A stretch of 64,000 nt of DNA from an uncultured Blautia sp. (GTDB lineage Bacteria > Bacillota > Clostridia > Lachnospirales > Lachnospiraceae): assembly GCF_947654165.1 (NCBI RefSeq), contig NZ_CANTKB010000009.1, positions 1-64,000 on the forward strand, in the 5' to 3' direction. This document shows positions 7,124 through 15,584 of the stretch, piece by piece. The notes below the pieces were generated by a model that was not told where the DNA came from, made no database searches, and worked only from the letters and a program-made list of their open reading frames with translations. The stretch's first letter is position 1; each line of letters starts with the position of its first letter. The position numbers and the translations under genes are program-made.

Positions 7124-8494
7124 ATGAGGAAACGAAAGCCTTGGATTTATATAGTAGGAGTCCTTGTGCTGGCAGGGCTCATGATGCTGACGGCGTGCGG
7201 AGTAAATGGCAGAAAGAAAGGGCCTGTAACGCTGACTGTCTGGCATGTCTATGGCGGTCAAGCGGATTCACCGCTCAATGACCTGATTGAAGAATTCAAT
7301 GAAACGGTCGGTGCAGAGGAAGGAATCAAGCTTCAGGTCACCGTGGTGTCCAACACCAACAATATTCATGACGCAGTGCTCAGGGCAGCCAATGATGAGC
7401 CGGGAACAACCGGGCTTCCGGATATGTTCATTTCTTATCCTAAGACCGTTTTGGCTATGCCGGACCCGGAGATTTTGGTGGATTACAGGGACTACTTCAG
7501 TGATGAGGAATTATCTGCCTATATCCCTGCTTTCTTGGAAGAGGGAGAGATTGACGGCCGTCTGGTCGTCTTTCCAGTGGCGAAGTCCACAGAAATCATG
7601 TTCATTGATAAGACCTTGTTTGACCGGTTCGCAGCGGATACCGGCGCTACTTTGGAGCAGCTTGATACCTGGGAAGGGCTCTTTGAATTGTCTAAAGAGT
7701 ATTATCAATGGACGGATGCCCAGACGCCGGAGGTTCCGGGAGATGGGAAAGCCTTTTTTGTCCATGACTACCATTTCAATTATTTCCAGGTAGGTGTGGA
7801 ATCTTTGGGAGAGGATTTCTTTCAGGGAAATGGGATTGCATATGGTAAGGCCTTTTCTAAAGTCTGGAAACCTTATGCAGACGCTGCCGTTCAGGGCGGC
7901 GTGTGGCTGCAGGAGGGTTATGCAACGGAGCCTCTTCGGACCGGAGAAACGATTGTCAGTGTGGCTTCATCGGCCAGTGTTCTGTACTATGAGGATATTG
8001 TGACATATTCGGATAACAGGTCAGAGCCGATTGAAGTCATTGCAAGACCGGTGCCCTGCTTTGAAAACGGAGAACGGTTGGTTATGCAGCGCGGCGCAGG
8101 CTTTTGTACGGTGAAATCTACACCGGAGAAGGAACGTGCAGCCGCTATTTTCCTGAAATGGCTGACCGAACCGGAAATCAACGTGCGTTTTGTGACCAGT
8201 GTAGGGTATATGCCGGTAACAGATGCTGCCTTTGAGGTGCTGCCGGATTTTATAGAGAATCTGGAAGACCCGAAGTACAGGAGTCTTTATGAAGCATTTT
8301 TGGAAACACAATCTTCTCATGAATTCTATACGGTGCCTCAGCTTGCCGGTTATCTGGAGCTGGAGCAGACCTTTGAAAAAAATGTCCGCAGTAAGCTTCG
8401 TGCGGCTTGCAGCAGCTGGCAGGAAGGAGAAGAAGATGTGGAAAGATTGATGGTAGAGGCGCTGGAGAATGTGAAGGCGTCACTTCCCAAATAG
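7124..8494 (+). CDS. Extracellular solute-binding lipoprotein (family 1)
   Basis: 456 residues with a lipoprotein signal (LAGLMMLTACG, Cys near residue 25) and then TLTVWHVYGGQADSPLNDLI, the start of family 1 ABC substrate-binding proteins, which usually take up sugars. The fold markers FNETVG, the PDMFISYPKTVLAM loop and GAGFCTVKSTPEKERAAAIF agree. Strikingly, no ABC permease or ATPase gene lies next to it. Its neighbours are a receiver-like protein and a membrane-bound LuxR regulator with a large outer domain, so I infer a sensing role (ligand-loaded lipoprotein contacting the sensor) rather than, or as well as, uptake. Gap to the next gene is 8 or 17 bases. Confidence 0.85.
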   Translation: MRKRKPWIYIVGVLVLAGLMMLTACGVNGRKKGPVTLTVWHVYGGQADSPLNDLIEEFNETVGAEEGIKLQVTVVSNTNNIHDAVLRAANDEPGTTGLPDMFISYPKTVLAMPDPEILVDYRDYFSDEELSAYIPAFLEEGEIDGRLVVFPVAKSTEIMFIDKTLFDRFAADTGATLEQLDTWEGLFELSKEYYQWTDAQTPEVPGDGKAFFVHDYHFNYFQVGVESLGEDFFQGNGIAYGKAFSKVWKPYADAAVQGGVWLQEGYATEPLRTGETIVSVASSASVLYYEDIVTYSDNRSEPIEVIARPVPCFENGERLVMQRGAGFCTVKSTPEKERAAAIFLKWLTEPEINVRFVTSVGYMPVTDAAFEVLPDFIENLEDPKYRSLYEAFLETQSSHEFYTVPQLAGYLELEQTFEKNVRSKLRAACSSWQEGEEDVERLMVEALENVKASLPK

Positions 8495-8511
8495 ATAAGT
8501 GAGTGAGTACC

Positions 8512-10131
8512 ATGGCAAATACGCTGAAAGAATTTGAAAAACTCCTGCATTTAGCTTTGGACCGTAAGGTTACGATGCACAGGAAGCTGATGATGTATCT
8601 GCTCTGTTTGATTTTAGCCGCATTGGGTATCCTTTTGCTGCTTTTGACGGCCATCGGTGGTCCCTTGAAGGCAGAACCGCAGATTGCACAGATGATGGAG
8701 AATCAACTAAGCTCGGTGTCCGATAAAGTTTCGAAGGAATTGGAAGCTTATACTGGGTACGGCTTGCAGCTTTCCAGAGAGCTGGGGCAGGACATAGAGG
8801 AGTTTCTGGATGAAAAAGGAATGTCGGTTTCTGATCTGAACGACCGGCCGGAGCTGCTTTTGGAAATACAGAAAATGATGTATTCGGAACTCAATACAAC
8901 GATTCGGCTAGGGCGAAGCAGCGGTGTATTTGCTTTGGTAAATGCAACGATAAATACACAGATTCCGGAAGCCGATCAGTCTCGGTGTGGTGTCTATCTA
9001 CGGCTGATCAATGTGAGCAGCAATGTGATTTTAAGTCCGGAAACCATTTTGTTCCGAGGGAATACAGAAATCGCAAGGGAAAATGGGTTGGAATTGCATA
9101 ACCGCTGGAATATGGAACTGAATACAGAAGGACTTCTGGGTTATCAGGAGCTGGAAACCGGACTTGGGCAGTCGGAGTCCGGTTATTACTGGATCAGTCG
9201 AATGAATCTAAAAAACACTTGGGAGGATGTGATCCTGCTTCTTGTACCGATGTATACAGACACGGGAGAATTTCTGGGAGCTTGTGGGATCGAACTGAAT
9301 GCCGTTCATTTCAGCCTGGAATATCCGGCTACAGACAGTTCCTATGGTTCCGTAGTTACGGTCATCGCACCAGTGGAAAACGGGAATCTGAGACTGGATC
9401 AGGGCATGGCAGGAAATACGGAAGGCACTTGGCTTGGTAACGCGGAAAGCTTATCCATCATAGAAAAGAACGCTTATTACAGCACATACCGCTCCTCAAA
9501 GTGTGATTATTATGGAATTCAGATGCCCTTAGAGATACCCGGGAGCAGTGGACAGGAGTGGGCAGTTGCAGTTTTGATCCCGCGGGAAAGCTGCGATCAG
9601 TATATTCTGAGGAATAAGGCTGCCATCATGGGCGTCATACTGGGATTTGTACTCATTATGATCGCACTTGCATGGCTGTTGTCGAAAAAATTTGTCCGAC
9701 CGATCCTTCAGGGCTTTCAGGATATTCGGGATGGTCAGCAGACAGGCGATGGCAAATACAGATTTGCAGAGTTGGAAGAGCTTTGCAGATGGCTGGCGGA
9801 AAGGGGGAACCCGCCGGAGGCAGGCGACATTCCGCCGAATATGGCAGAACTTTTTGAACGCTTTGCCCAGAATGTAAAAACGCTGACCAATGCGGAGTAT
9901 AATATCTTCCGATATTATATGAACGGTTATGAGGTGGCGCAGATACCAACGGCAGCATGTGTCAGCATGAGTACCGTAAAAAAACACAACGGCAATATCT
10001 ACAGGAAGTTGGAGATTTCATCTAATGAGGAACTGATGATGTATCTGGACCTCTTCCGGAGATGTGACTGCATTGAGAAGCTTCAGCTGGATGAGAAAAC
10101 AGACGTTTCGGGAATAGAGACAGACAAGTGA
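8512..10131 (+). CDS. Membrane-anchored LuxR-type one-component regulator
   Basis: 539 residues from ATG 8512 (a GTG at 8503 is possible). Domain order: short cytoplasmic lead, TM1 at ~25-47, a ~320-residue outer domain, TM2 at ~370-390 (AAIMGVILGFVLIMIALAWL), a HAMP-like linker, and a LuxR helix-turn-helix at ~461-520 (LTNAEYNIFRYYMNGYEVAQ; SMSTVKKHNGNIYRKL). The outer part (PMYTDTGEFLGACGIELNAV) has the look of a double-Cache sensor. No kinase or receiver parts, so the signal must pass straight from the outside to membrane-tethered DNA binding. The preceding solute-binding lipoprotein is the likely signal partner. A strong terminator follows. Confidence 0.8.
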   Translation: MANTLKEFEKLLHLALDRKVTMHRKLMMYLLCLILAALGILLLLLTAIGGPLKAEPQIAQMMENQLSSVSDKVSKELEAYTGYGLQLSRELGQDIEEFLDEKGMSVSDLNDRPELLLEIQKMMYSELNTTIRLGRSSGVFALVNATINTQIPEADQSRCGVYLRLINVSSNVILSPETILFRGNTEIARENGLELHNRWNMELNTEGLLGYQELETGLGQSESGYYWISRMNLKNTWEDVILLLVPMYTDTGEFLGACGIELNAVHFSLEYPATDSSYGSVVTVIAPVENGNLRLDQGMAGNTEGTWLGNAESLSIIEKNAYYSTYRSSKCDYYGIQMPLEIPGSSGQEWAVAVLIPRESCDQYILRNKAAIMGVILGFVLIMIALAWLLSKKFVRPILQGFQDIRDGQQTGDGKYRFAELEELCRWLAERGNPPEAGDIPPNMAELFERFAQNVKTLTNAEYNIFRYYMNGYEVAQIPTAACVSMSTVKKHNGNIYRKLEISSNEELMMYLDLFRRCDCIEKLQLDEKTDVSGIETDK

Positions 10132-10140
10132 ATAAATGTA

Positions 10141-10182
10141 GCAAAAAGCACAAAAATTGTTGGTGATTTTTGTGCTTTTTGC
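10141..10182 (+). terminator. Strong hairpin after the membrane LuxR gene
   Basis: A 17-base perfect stem (GCAAAAAGCACAAAAAT and its complement) around an 8-base loop, ten bases after the stop codon. The stem itself supplies A and T runs on both sides, so it may work in both directions. Confidence 0.75.
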
Positions 10183-10184
10183 AT

Positions 10185-10266
10185 GGTATACCGGGTCTAC
10201 CATTGCCTTTTTGGTGGTAGACTCGGTTTACTTTTTTCTTTGGAGGCTAAAAAGTAGACCTGGTAC
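10185..10266. promoter_or_regulatory. Three related GTAGAC-type elements before the zinc-ribbon locus
   Basis: Variants of GTAGAC-YY-GGTWTAC occur three times: inverted at about 10187-10202 (GTATACCGGGTCTACC), direct at about 10215-10230 (GGTAGACTCGGTTTAC) and again at about 10251-10266 (GTAGACCTGGTACC). The inverted and first direct copies also pair into a stem followed by T-rich sequence. They lie 100-180 bases before the first zinc-ribbon gene. Candidate operator array for the adjacent LuxR-type protein, or a second terminator. Confidence 0.4.
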
Positions 10267-10367
10267 CATAGATTTCTGATTTTCCAGCCGATATGATGAT
10301 ATTGAAGCAAGGCATGAGTCGTTCAGTAGGTTCATGAGAAAATTTTCAGAAAGGGGTTGGTCAAACC

Positions 10368-10733
10368 GTGCAGAGGGTTTTACAGGATATGTTGACAGAT
10401 TGTTCGACAGAGGATAAATTTCAGTTCTCCATCGTCTGTGAAGAATGTGGTAAGGTTTGGAAAAGCCGGGCCGTTGTTTTTTCAAAAGCCCGTATCCCCC
10501 CTGCCACAGAGGGAAAGAAAGTGGTCTATGCGGCACTCTATCAGCGAGAAAAGGAAGAAGCACGGAGGAAGGCATCGAGGGCCGGAGAAAAACTGTTCAG
10601 CAGATGTCCGATTTGCCATAGATGGGTATGCGATGACTGCTTCATGGTCTGCGAAGATTTGGATATGTGTAAACAATGCGCAGAGAAGCTGAATGAAAAG
10701 GGCAGTATTGTCGGAATTTCTGCGGAGATTTAA
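10368..10733 (+). CDS. Small zinc-finger protein
   Basis: 121 residues from a GTG at 10368, with AAAGGGG upstream (an ATG at 10389 is an alternative). It holds a first Cys pair (IVCEECGKVW) and a dense Cys cluster near the end: CPICHRWVCDDCFMVCEDLD, then MCKQCAEKL, which would bind one or two zinc ions. The middle is basic and charged. No enzyme motif. First gene of a same-strand series ending with the TPM-domain protein, so it is probably a soluble partner of the SPFH protein 44 bases downstream. Family name not known to me. Confidence 0.65.
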   Translation: MQRVLQDMLTDCSTEDKFQFSIVCEECGKVWKSRAVVFSKARIPPATEGKKVVYAALYQREKEEARRKASRAGEKLFSRCPICHRWVCDDCFMVCEDLDMCKQCAEKLNEKGSIVGISAEI

Positions 10734-10777
10734 GGATACTGTTTCATGCGAATCAAACTATTACAGGAGGTAATCTT

Positions 10778-12199
10778 ATGGGACTTATTAAAGCAGGAAT
10801 GGGAGCACTGGGAGGAACCCTTGCCGATCAGTGGAAAGAGTTTTTCTACTGTGAGGCGATGGATAAGGAAGTCATGGTCACTAAGGGCCAGAAACGTGTC
10901 AGCGGGCGCTCATCCAATACAAAGGGAAATGACAATATTATTTCCAACGGATCAGGCATTGCCGTTGCAGATGGCCAGTGCATGATTATTGTGGAGCAGG
11001 GAAAAGTCGTGGAGGTATGCGCCGAGCCGGGTGAATTTACCTACGACACATCTACCGAACCGAGTATCTTTGCAGGCAATCTCGGTGAGAGCATTGCCGC
11101 TACCTTCAAAACCGTTGGCAAGCGTTTTACATACGGAGGAGATACAGGAAAGGATCAGCGTATCTACTACTTCAATACCAAGGAACTGATGGATAATAAA
11201 TTCGGAACGCCGAATCCGGTTCCCTTCCGGGTGGTGGATTCTAAGATCGGGCTGGATGTGGATGTATCCATCCGTTGTTCCGGCGTATATTCCTACCGGA
11301 TTGCTGACCCGTTGTTATTTTACACGAGAGTTTGCGGCAATGTGACAGAGGCTTATACAAGAGAGGAACTGGACAGTCAGTTGAAAACAGAATTTATTAG
11401 TGCCCTGCAGCCAGCCTTTGCCAAGTTGTCCGATTTAGAACTTCGTCCGAATCAGATTGTGGCACATAATACAGATCTCGAAAATGCTATGAATGATGCC
11501 CTTTCTGTAAAGTGGGGAGAACTGAGAGGACTTAAGGTGGTCAGCATTGCCCTTGGAAGTGTTACTTTGCCTCCAGAAGATGCGGAAATGATTAAGCAAC
11601 TTCAGCGTAATGCCGTTTTACAGAACCCGAATATGGCAGGTGCAACGCTTGTGGGCGCACAGGCGGATGCCATGAAGACTGCGGCTGGAAACTCTGCGGG
11701 CGCGATGACCGGATTTATGGGCATGGGTATGGCGATGAACGCAGGAGGTGGTATGAATGCACAGAATCTCTTTGCTATGGGGCAGCAACAACAGGCTGCA
11801 CAGGCAGCGCAGCAGCCTGCTCCGTCCCCGGCACCTGCGCCAAATAGTTGGAAATGCTCCTGCGGAGCGGTTGTGGCAGGCAAATTCTGCCCTGAGTGCG
11901 GAGCCAAGAAACCGGAGCCGGTGCAGGCAGGTGCATGGAAGTGTAAATGTGGAGCCACAGCGACTGGAAAGTTCTGTCCGGAATGTGGCTCACCAAAACC
12001 GGTTGCGGATGATGGATGGACCTGTTCTTGTGGAACGGTAAATAAAGGTAAGTTTTGTCAGAATTGTGGAGCAAAGAAACCAGAGGGAGTACCTCTTTAT
12101 CGTTGCGATAAGTGTGGATGGGAACCGGAAGATCCAGCACACCCACCAAAATTCTGCCCAGAATGTGGCGACATCTTTGACGCAAACGACAGAAAGTAG
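10778..12199 (+). CDS. SPFH/band-7 protein with four C-terminal zinc ribbons (YdjI-like)
   Basis: 473 residues, start ATG 10778 with AGGAGG at the right distance. Residues ~1-290 match the virion-core/SPFH group typified by B. subtilis YdjI: GLIKAGMGALGGTLADQWKE, the GKVVEVCAEPGEFTYDTSTE strand, and PEDAEMIKQLQRNAVLQNP. A flexible Gly/Met/Ala/Gln/Pro stretch (~300-355) follows. Four zinc ribbons begin at residues ~358, ~387, ~414 and ~441 (for example WKCSCGAVVAGKFCPECG). SPFH proteins form scaffolds on membranes; YdjI is recruited by YdjG and YdjH, whose likely homologues lie downstream. I infer a membrane-stress scaffold. Confidence 0.88.
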   Translation: MGLIKAGMGALGGTLADQWKEFFYCEAMDKEVMVTKGQKRVSGRSSNTKGNDNIISNGSGIAVADGQCMIIVEQGKVVEVCAEPGEFTYDTSTEPSIFAGNLGESIAATFKTVGKRFTYGGDTGKDQRIYYFNTKELMDNKFGTPNPVPFRVVDSKIGLDVDVSIRCSGVYSYRIADPLLFYTRVCGNVTEAYTREELDSQLKTEFISALQPAFAKLSDLELRPNQIVAHNTDLENAMNDALSVKWGELRGLKVVSIALGSVTLPPEDAEMIKQLQRNAVLQNPNMAGATLVGAQADAMKTAAGNSAGAMTGFMGMGMAMNAGGGMNAQNLFAMGQQQQAAQAAQQPAPSPAPAPNSWKCSCGAVVAGKFCPECGAKKPEPVQAGAWKCKCGATATGKFCPECGSPKPVADDGWTCSCGTVNKGKFCQNCGAKKPEGVPLYRCDKCGWEPEDPAHPPKFCPECGDIFDANDRK

Positions 12200-12220
12200 C
12201 ATAGGAGAGGAGGAATTCTT

Positions 12221-12703
12221 ATGTATAGACTTCCATCTGAAGAAAAGCAGCATAAAGAAACAATCGGTGCTTTGATTTTGAGTATTATCATTATTATCGC
12301 AGGAATTGGCGGTATGATCTATACAAAGCACGAAAGCTTGGAGTATAAGAATTCTACGGATGTTCGAACACTTCATGCAACTGTTTATAGTTGTGAACAA
12401 TCGAAAGAAAAAGATAATAATGGAGAGCGAAAAGAAGAATATAAGGTAAGATTTACTTATGAAATCGATGGAACGACATATGATGATTCTAAGATTTACT
12501 ATAAAGAAATGAGGAGAGGAGATACCGTACAGATTACGGTTTACAGGAATTCAAAGGGAACATATAAACTGGAACCAGGACCAACTCCGATTTATTTCTT
12601 TGGATTTGCAGTAATGATTCCGCTAGGTATCATTGGTTTCGTCGTAATAAGTAAAGATCTTATTAAGTATCGCCGAGAAGAAAAAGAAGGGAGAAGACTG
12701 TAA
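12221..12703 (+). CDS. DUF3592-like membrane protein
   Basis: 160 residues with two membrane segments, at ~16-34 (GALILSIIIIIAGIGGMIY) and ~122-145 (IYFFGFAVMIPLGIIGFVVI). Between them lies an outer beta-rich domain with the pattern of DUF3592: LHATVYSCEQ, VRFTYEIDGTTYDDSKIYY and GDTVQITVYRNSKGTYKLEP. The role of this family is unknown; it is often found beside membrane stress and lipoprotein genes. Start ATG 12221 has GGAGAGGAGG upstream, and the gene lies 21 bases after the SPFH gene, suggesting one transcript. Confidence 0.6.
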   Translation: MYRLPSEEKQHKETIGALILSIIIIIAGIGGMIYTKHESLEYKNSTDVRTLHATVYSCEQSKEKDNNGERKEEYKVRFTYEIDGTTYDDSKIYYKEMRRGDTVQITVYRNSKGTYKLEPGPTPIYFFGFAVMIPLGIIGFVVISKDLIKYRREEKEGRRL

Positions 12704-12725
12704 GCATGGAATGGGAGGAAGGAAC

Positions 12726-13319
12726 ATGATGAAAACATATAGAAGTTTATCGGTATTTCTGATAGCGGTTATGCTTGTTGGACTTTGTGCATGTGGCTCG
12801 AAAGAGGGAAATGCAAAAGGTAACGGATATAAAAAAGAGGTAGATACTTATACACATGAGAAAGATGACGCAACGATCAGTTTTGAGATTGCCAAGGAGT
12901 TAGGCTATCAGGAAAAAACGTCAGATACAAACACGTTAGAACTTGAAAATCAAGAGAACGATACGTTAATCGAAATTGTATATTTCCACGAGAATTCGAA
13001 AAGTTCTACTGTAGTGCGTGAGGCTGATTACTACGGAGAAGGTTTCAGTGATTTTGAACATATTACGATTGGCGATTACAAAGGATCTAAGGTATTTAGA
13101 GACTGGGGAAAAGCAGATGAGATTCATGAGTGTGAGATACGATTAGTGCTTACGGAACCATCTGATAAAAATATGGTTTATGCAGTGAAGGTGAATTTTA
13201 GAAAAGGTCTTCAGTGTGAAGACTTAGATGTGAAGGAATTTGTTGACAGCGAGGACTATATGCATTTCCTGAGTTCCTTTAAGGCGACATTAGAGGATTC
13301 TGAGGAAGAAACAAAGTAG
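12726..13319 (+). CDS. Lipoprotein of unknown function
   Basis: Start at ATG 12726, set by GGGAGGAAGG just upstream, giving 197 residues. A lipoprotein signal peptide ends in VGLCACGSK, so the mature protein is anchored on the outer side of the membrane by a Cys. The rest is acidic and beta-rich (ATISFEIAKELGY, ITIGDYKGSKVFRDWGKAD), somewhat like the N-terminal domain of the lipoprotein at 18524. No known family recognised. One of at least four lipoproteins in this locus. Confidence 0.75.
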   Translation: MMKTYRSLSVFLIAVMLVGLCACGSKEGNAKGNGYKKEVDTYTHEKDDATISFEIAKELGYQEKTSDTNTLELENQENDTLIEIVYFHENSKSSTVVREADYYGEGFSDFEHITIGDYKGSKVFRDWGKADEIHECEIRLVLTEPSDKNMVYAVKVNFRKGLQCEDLDVKEFVDSEDYMHFLSSFKATLEDSEEETK

Positions 13320-13435
13320 GCATTCTTATTTCCATCTTCCTAATTCACGAAATATTCGGTAAGAATAAGGAGAAGGAGAAGGCACAAGAGGAACATAGGG
13401 AGACCAGATAGTCTGACAGATGAGGAGGGATGGAT

Positions 13436-14743
13436 ATGGGCTTATCAGAGGCGATGCTGCTTGCGTTTGCAACTACCATAATCTGTGCGTTTGCCATTGC
13501 TGAAAAAATCATTGACATAGACTTTGAACAGTTTATGCCGGAGAATTTGAAAAAAGCAAAAATGAAAAGAATGCTTGCAAAGCGCGAAACTCCGATGCAA
13601 GGGGCAAGGCTTCAGAAGGACATCAAGGATTCCTTTGAAAATGTGTTACTTCCGCTTGGAAAAGCAGATATGAGTTATCTTCCAAAGAGAATGGATCTTA
13701 CATTCCGCAGAAAGATGGTTCATCAGGTGGAACTGCTGGGAAAGCATAAGCTTTGCCGGGATATCCGGGTGACGGACGTTGTACCTCTTCCGAAAAATAA
13801 TTTCAAAAGATGGAATGATGACGGACGGGAGTGGAGGGAGTCTATCTTGCAGTGTAGTTCTCTGGAACGTCTGATTTCTCCTCAAGATGATGAAATAGTA
13901 CATCAGATCTATCGGAAAAACAGTTACCTTCGGATTCTTCAGTCAAGGCACATTCGTCATTCGGATCGTCAGGGCAGGAACAAGGAATTTTATTCCGATA
14001 AAGGGAAGATCACCTGTCCATCCTGTGGAGCTGAGGTGGAGCTGAGCAGTCAGCAGGTCATCTGTCCATATTGTGGCGGTGTGATACAAAGTGAATTCTA
14101 TGACTGGCAGACAGAAGTATTTGAAATCTATGAGAAGATGGGTGCAAATATGCAATACGGACTGTTATTGCTTGCTTACTCAGGTGTCATGTTCTTATGT
14201 CTGACCCTATGTCTTTATCTGATCAAAGATGCAGATGTTTCTCTTACCGTAGGTGTAATTGTTACACTGCTTATACTTCTGGGAATTGCGAGATTCTTTC
14301 GAACAAGGGAAGAAAAACAGGAAAAACTGTCGGAGAAAATCGTCAGATATTCGGAAAATTATCTGAGATCGTGTATCAATGAAGCACTTTATAAAGAAGT
14401 AAGTGATGAAGCGCTGATGGATTATGGAGTCGGTTCTATTGTATTAGAAAAAGTGGTTCATACGGACCAGACAACGGAAATAACAGTGAAGGTATATGGA
14501 ACGGAGACCTACCTTCCTGAAAGAGGAAAACCATATACGAAGAAAATAAAGAAAACCCTCGTTTTGCAAAGGGCAAGATATCCGGAAAGAAGGAAAACGG
14601 ACGGTGTATTTTTTAAGGAAAAGGATTGTCCATCCTGTGGTGCCAATTTCATACCGGATGAACATAACTGCTGTTCGTTCTGTGGTTATAGCTTCCGGGC
14701 AAACAATGCAAAATGGGTAATGAAAGCAATGAAAACATCATAA
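13436..14743 (+). CDS. Membrane protein with zinc ribbons and Tim44-like region
   Basis: Start placed at ATG 13436, seven bases after AGGAGG; the ATG at 13430 would touch the ribosome binding site. 435 residues. An N-terminal hydrophobic stretch, a charged middle, a zinc ribbon near 195-220 (CPSCGAEVELSSQ then CPYCGG), two membrane segments (~240-262 and ~268-285), a soluble domain of Tim44-like character (YSENYLRSCINEALYKEVSD), and a last Cys4 ribbon (CPSCGANFIPDEHNCCSFCG). Proteins combining zinc ribbons with a Tim44-like domain recur near SPFH and TPM genes. Likely a membrane partner of the SPFH scaffold; exact function unknown. Confidence 0.65.
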   Translation: MGLSEAMLLAFATTIICAFAIAEKIIDIDFEQFMPENLKKAKMKRMLAKRETPMQGARLQKDIKDSFENVLLPLGKADMSYLPKRMDLTFRRKMVHQVELLGKHKLCRDIRVTDVVPLPKNNFKRWNDDGREWRESILQCSSLERLISPQDDEIVHQIYRKNSYLRILQSRHIRHSDRQGRNKEFYSDKGKITCPSCGAEVELSSQQVICPYCGGVIQSEFYDWQTEVFEIYEKMGANMQYGLLLLAYSGVMFLCLTLCLYLIKDADVSLTVGVIVTLLILLGIARFFRTREEKQEKLSEKIVRYSENYLRSCINEALYKEVSDEALMDYGVGSIVLEKVVHTDQTTEITVKVYGTETYLPERGKPYTKKIKKTLVLQRARYPERRKTDGVFFKEKDCPSCGANFIPDEHNCCSFCGYSFRANNAKWVMKAMKTS

Positions 14744-14801
14744 TCAGAAGAAAATGAATTTGCCGGGAATCCGGTAACATAGTAGGAAGGGAGAAGGAAT
14801 T

Positions 14802-15563
14802 ATGGCTAATAAATGTGCAATCTGTGGAGCAGAAATTAATTTAGTACAAACTCAGAAACTGGCGGATGGTAATTGCATTTGCCGAAAGAATTGTAGAAGT
14901 AAGGGTATGAAAGCATTTGACTATGTGCATGCCAATCTTCCAAGTGTTCAGTCACATTTGGAGCAGGTGGACCGAGGAACAAAACTTTGGGAATATTTCT
15001 TTGTACCTCGTCTGAAAACAAAGAATAAAGCGCAGAAACTGAAACGATTCGGTGGTCATCTTTACGTAGCAGAGGATATTGGTCTGGTGGCATTTACCCA
15101 GGTGGATTATAAATTCTTCCTATTTGGAAAGAGCACACGTGCCTGTGTATACCGTATCGCCGATTTGCGAGCTTATGAATTCGAAAAAGAAGAAGTAAGA
15201 AATGGTGATAAGACAGAGAAAAAAGAAGTAGCGCATCTTGCATTTATCAACACTCCGGGACTTTATGAGGTATTTGTTCCGATGAATAATGTCTTGGATT
15301 TTGAAAAACTGAAAAAGTATTTTGACAGTCTGTTTGGAATCCAGAAAACATTGGGTAATGCAATGAATAACTGGAAGAAACAGATGGATGCTGTGAAGGA
15401 TATTTCAGTCGGATTCAATGCTGCGGTAAGAGGAGATGCAGATATGGCAGAAAAGGCAGAGCAGGCAATGAACTCTCTGGATGCTGCAATCTACGGAGAT
15501 CGTACAGAATGGATTCGGAGAGCGGATGAAGCGCTTGCAGAATTTGACCGACAGGCTCATTAA
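14802..15563 (+). CDS. DUF4428-like zinc-ribbon protein
   Basis: 253 soluble residues. The first ~35 form a four-Cys ribbon (CAICGAEINLVQTQKLADGN, then CICRKNC), the mark of DUF4428 proteins. The middle (FGGHLYVAEDIGLVAFTQVD, RIADLRAYEFEKEEV) is a beta-rich domain of pleckstrin/GRAM-like look, followed by helical, Ala-rich C-terminal sequence. Start ATG 14802 follows GGGAGAAGGA. Lies 58 bases after the Tim44-like gene and 21 before the YdjG-like gene in the same direction. No catalytic motif; presumably an adaptor in the membrane complex. Confidence 0.7.
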   Translation: MANKCAICGAEINLVQTQKLADGNCICRKNCRSKGMKAFDYVHANLPSVQSHLEQVDRGTKLWEYFFVPRLKTKNKAQKLKRFGGHLYVAEDIGLVAFTQVDYKFFLFGKSTRACVYRIADLRAYEFEKEEVRNGDKTEKKEVAHLAFINTPGLYEVFVPMNNVLDFEKLKKYFDSLFGIQKTLGNAMNNWKKQMDAVKDISVGFNAAVRGDADMAEKAEQAMNSLDAAIYGDRTEWIRRADEALAEFDRQAH

Positions 15564-15584
15564 GATTAAGGAAGGAGGGTTTTC

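Noticed and set aside
11757..12185. DNA repeats in the SPFH gene considered as a CRISPR-like or tandem repeat array
   Set aside because: They are the codons of four homologous zinc ribbons, with no constant spacer or repeat length.
13430..13435. ATG at 13430 as start of the Tim44-like zinc-ribbon gene
   Set aside because: It touches AGGAGG; the ATG at 13436 has normal spacing.
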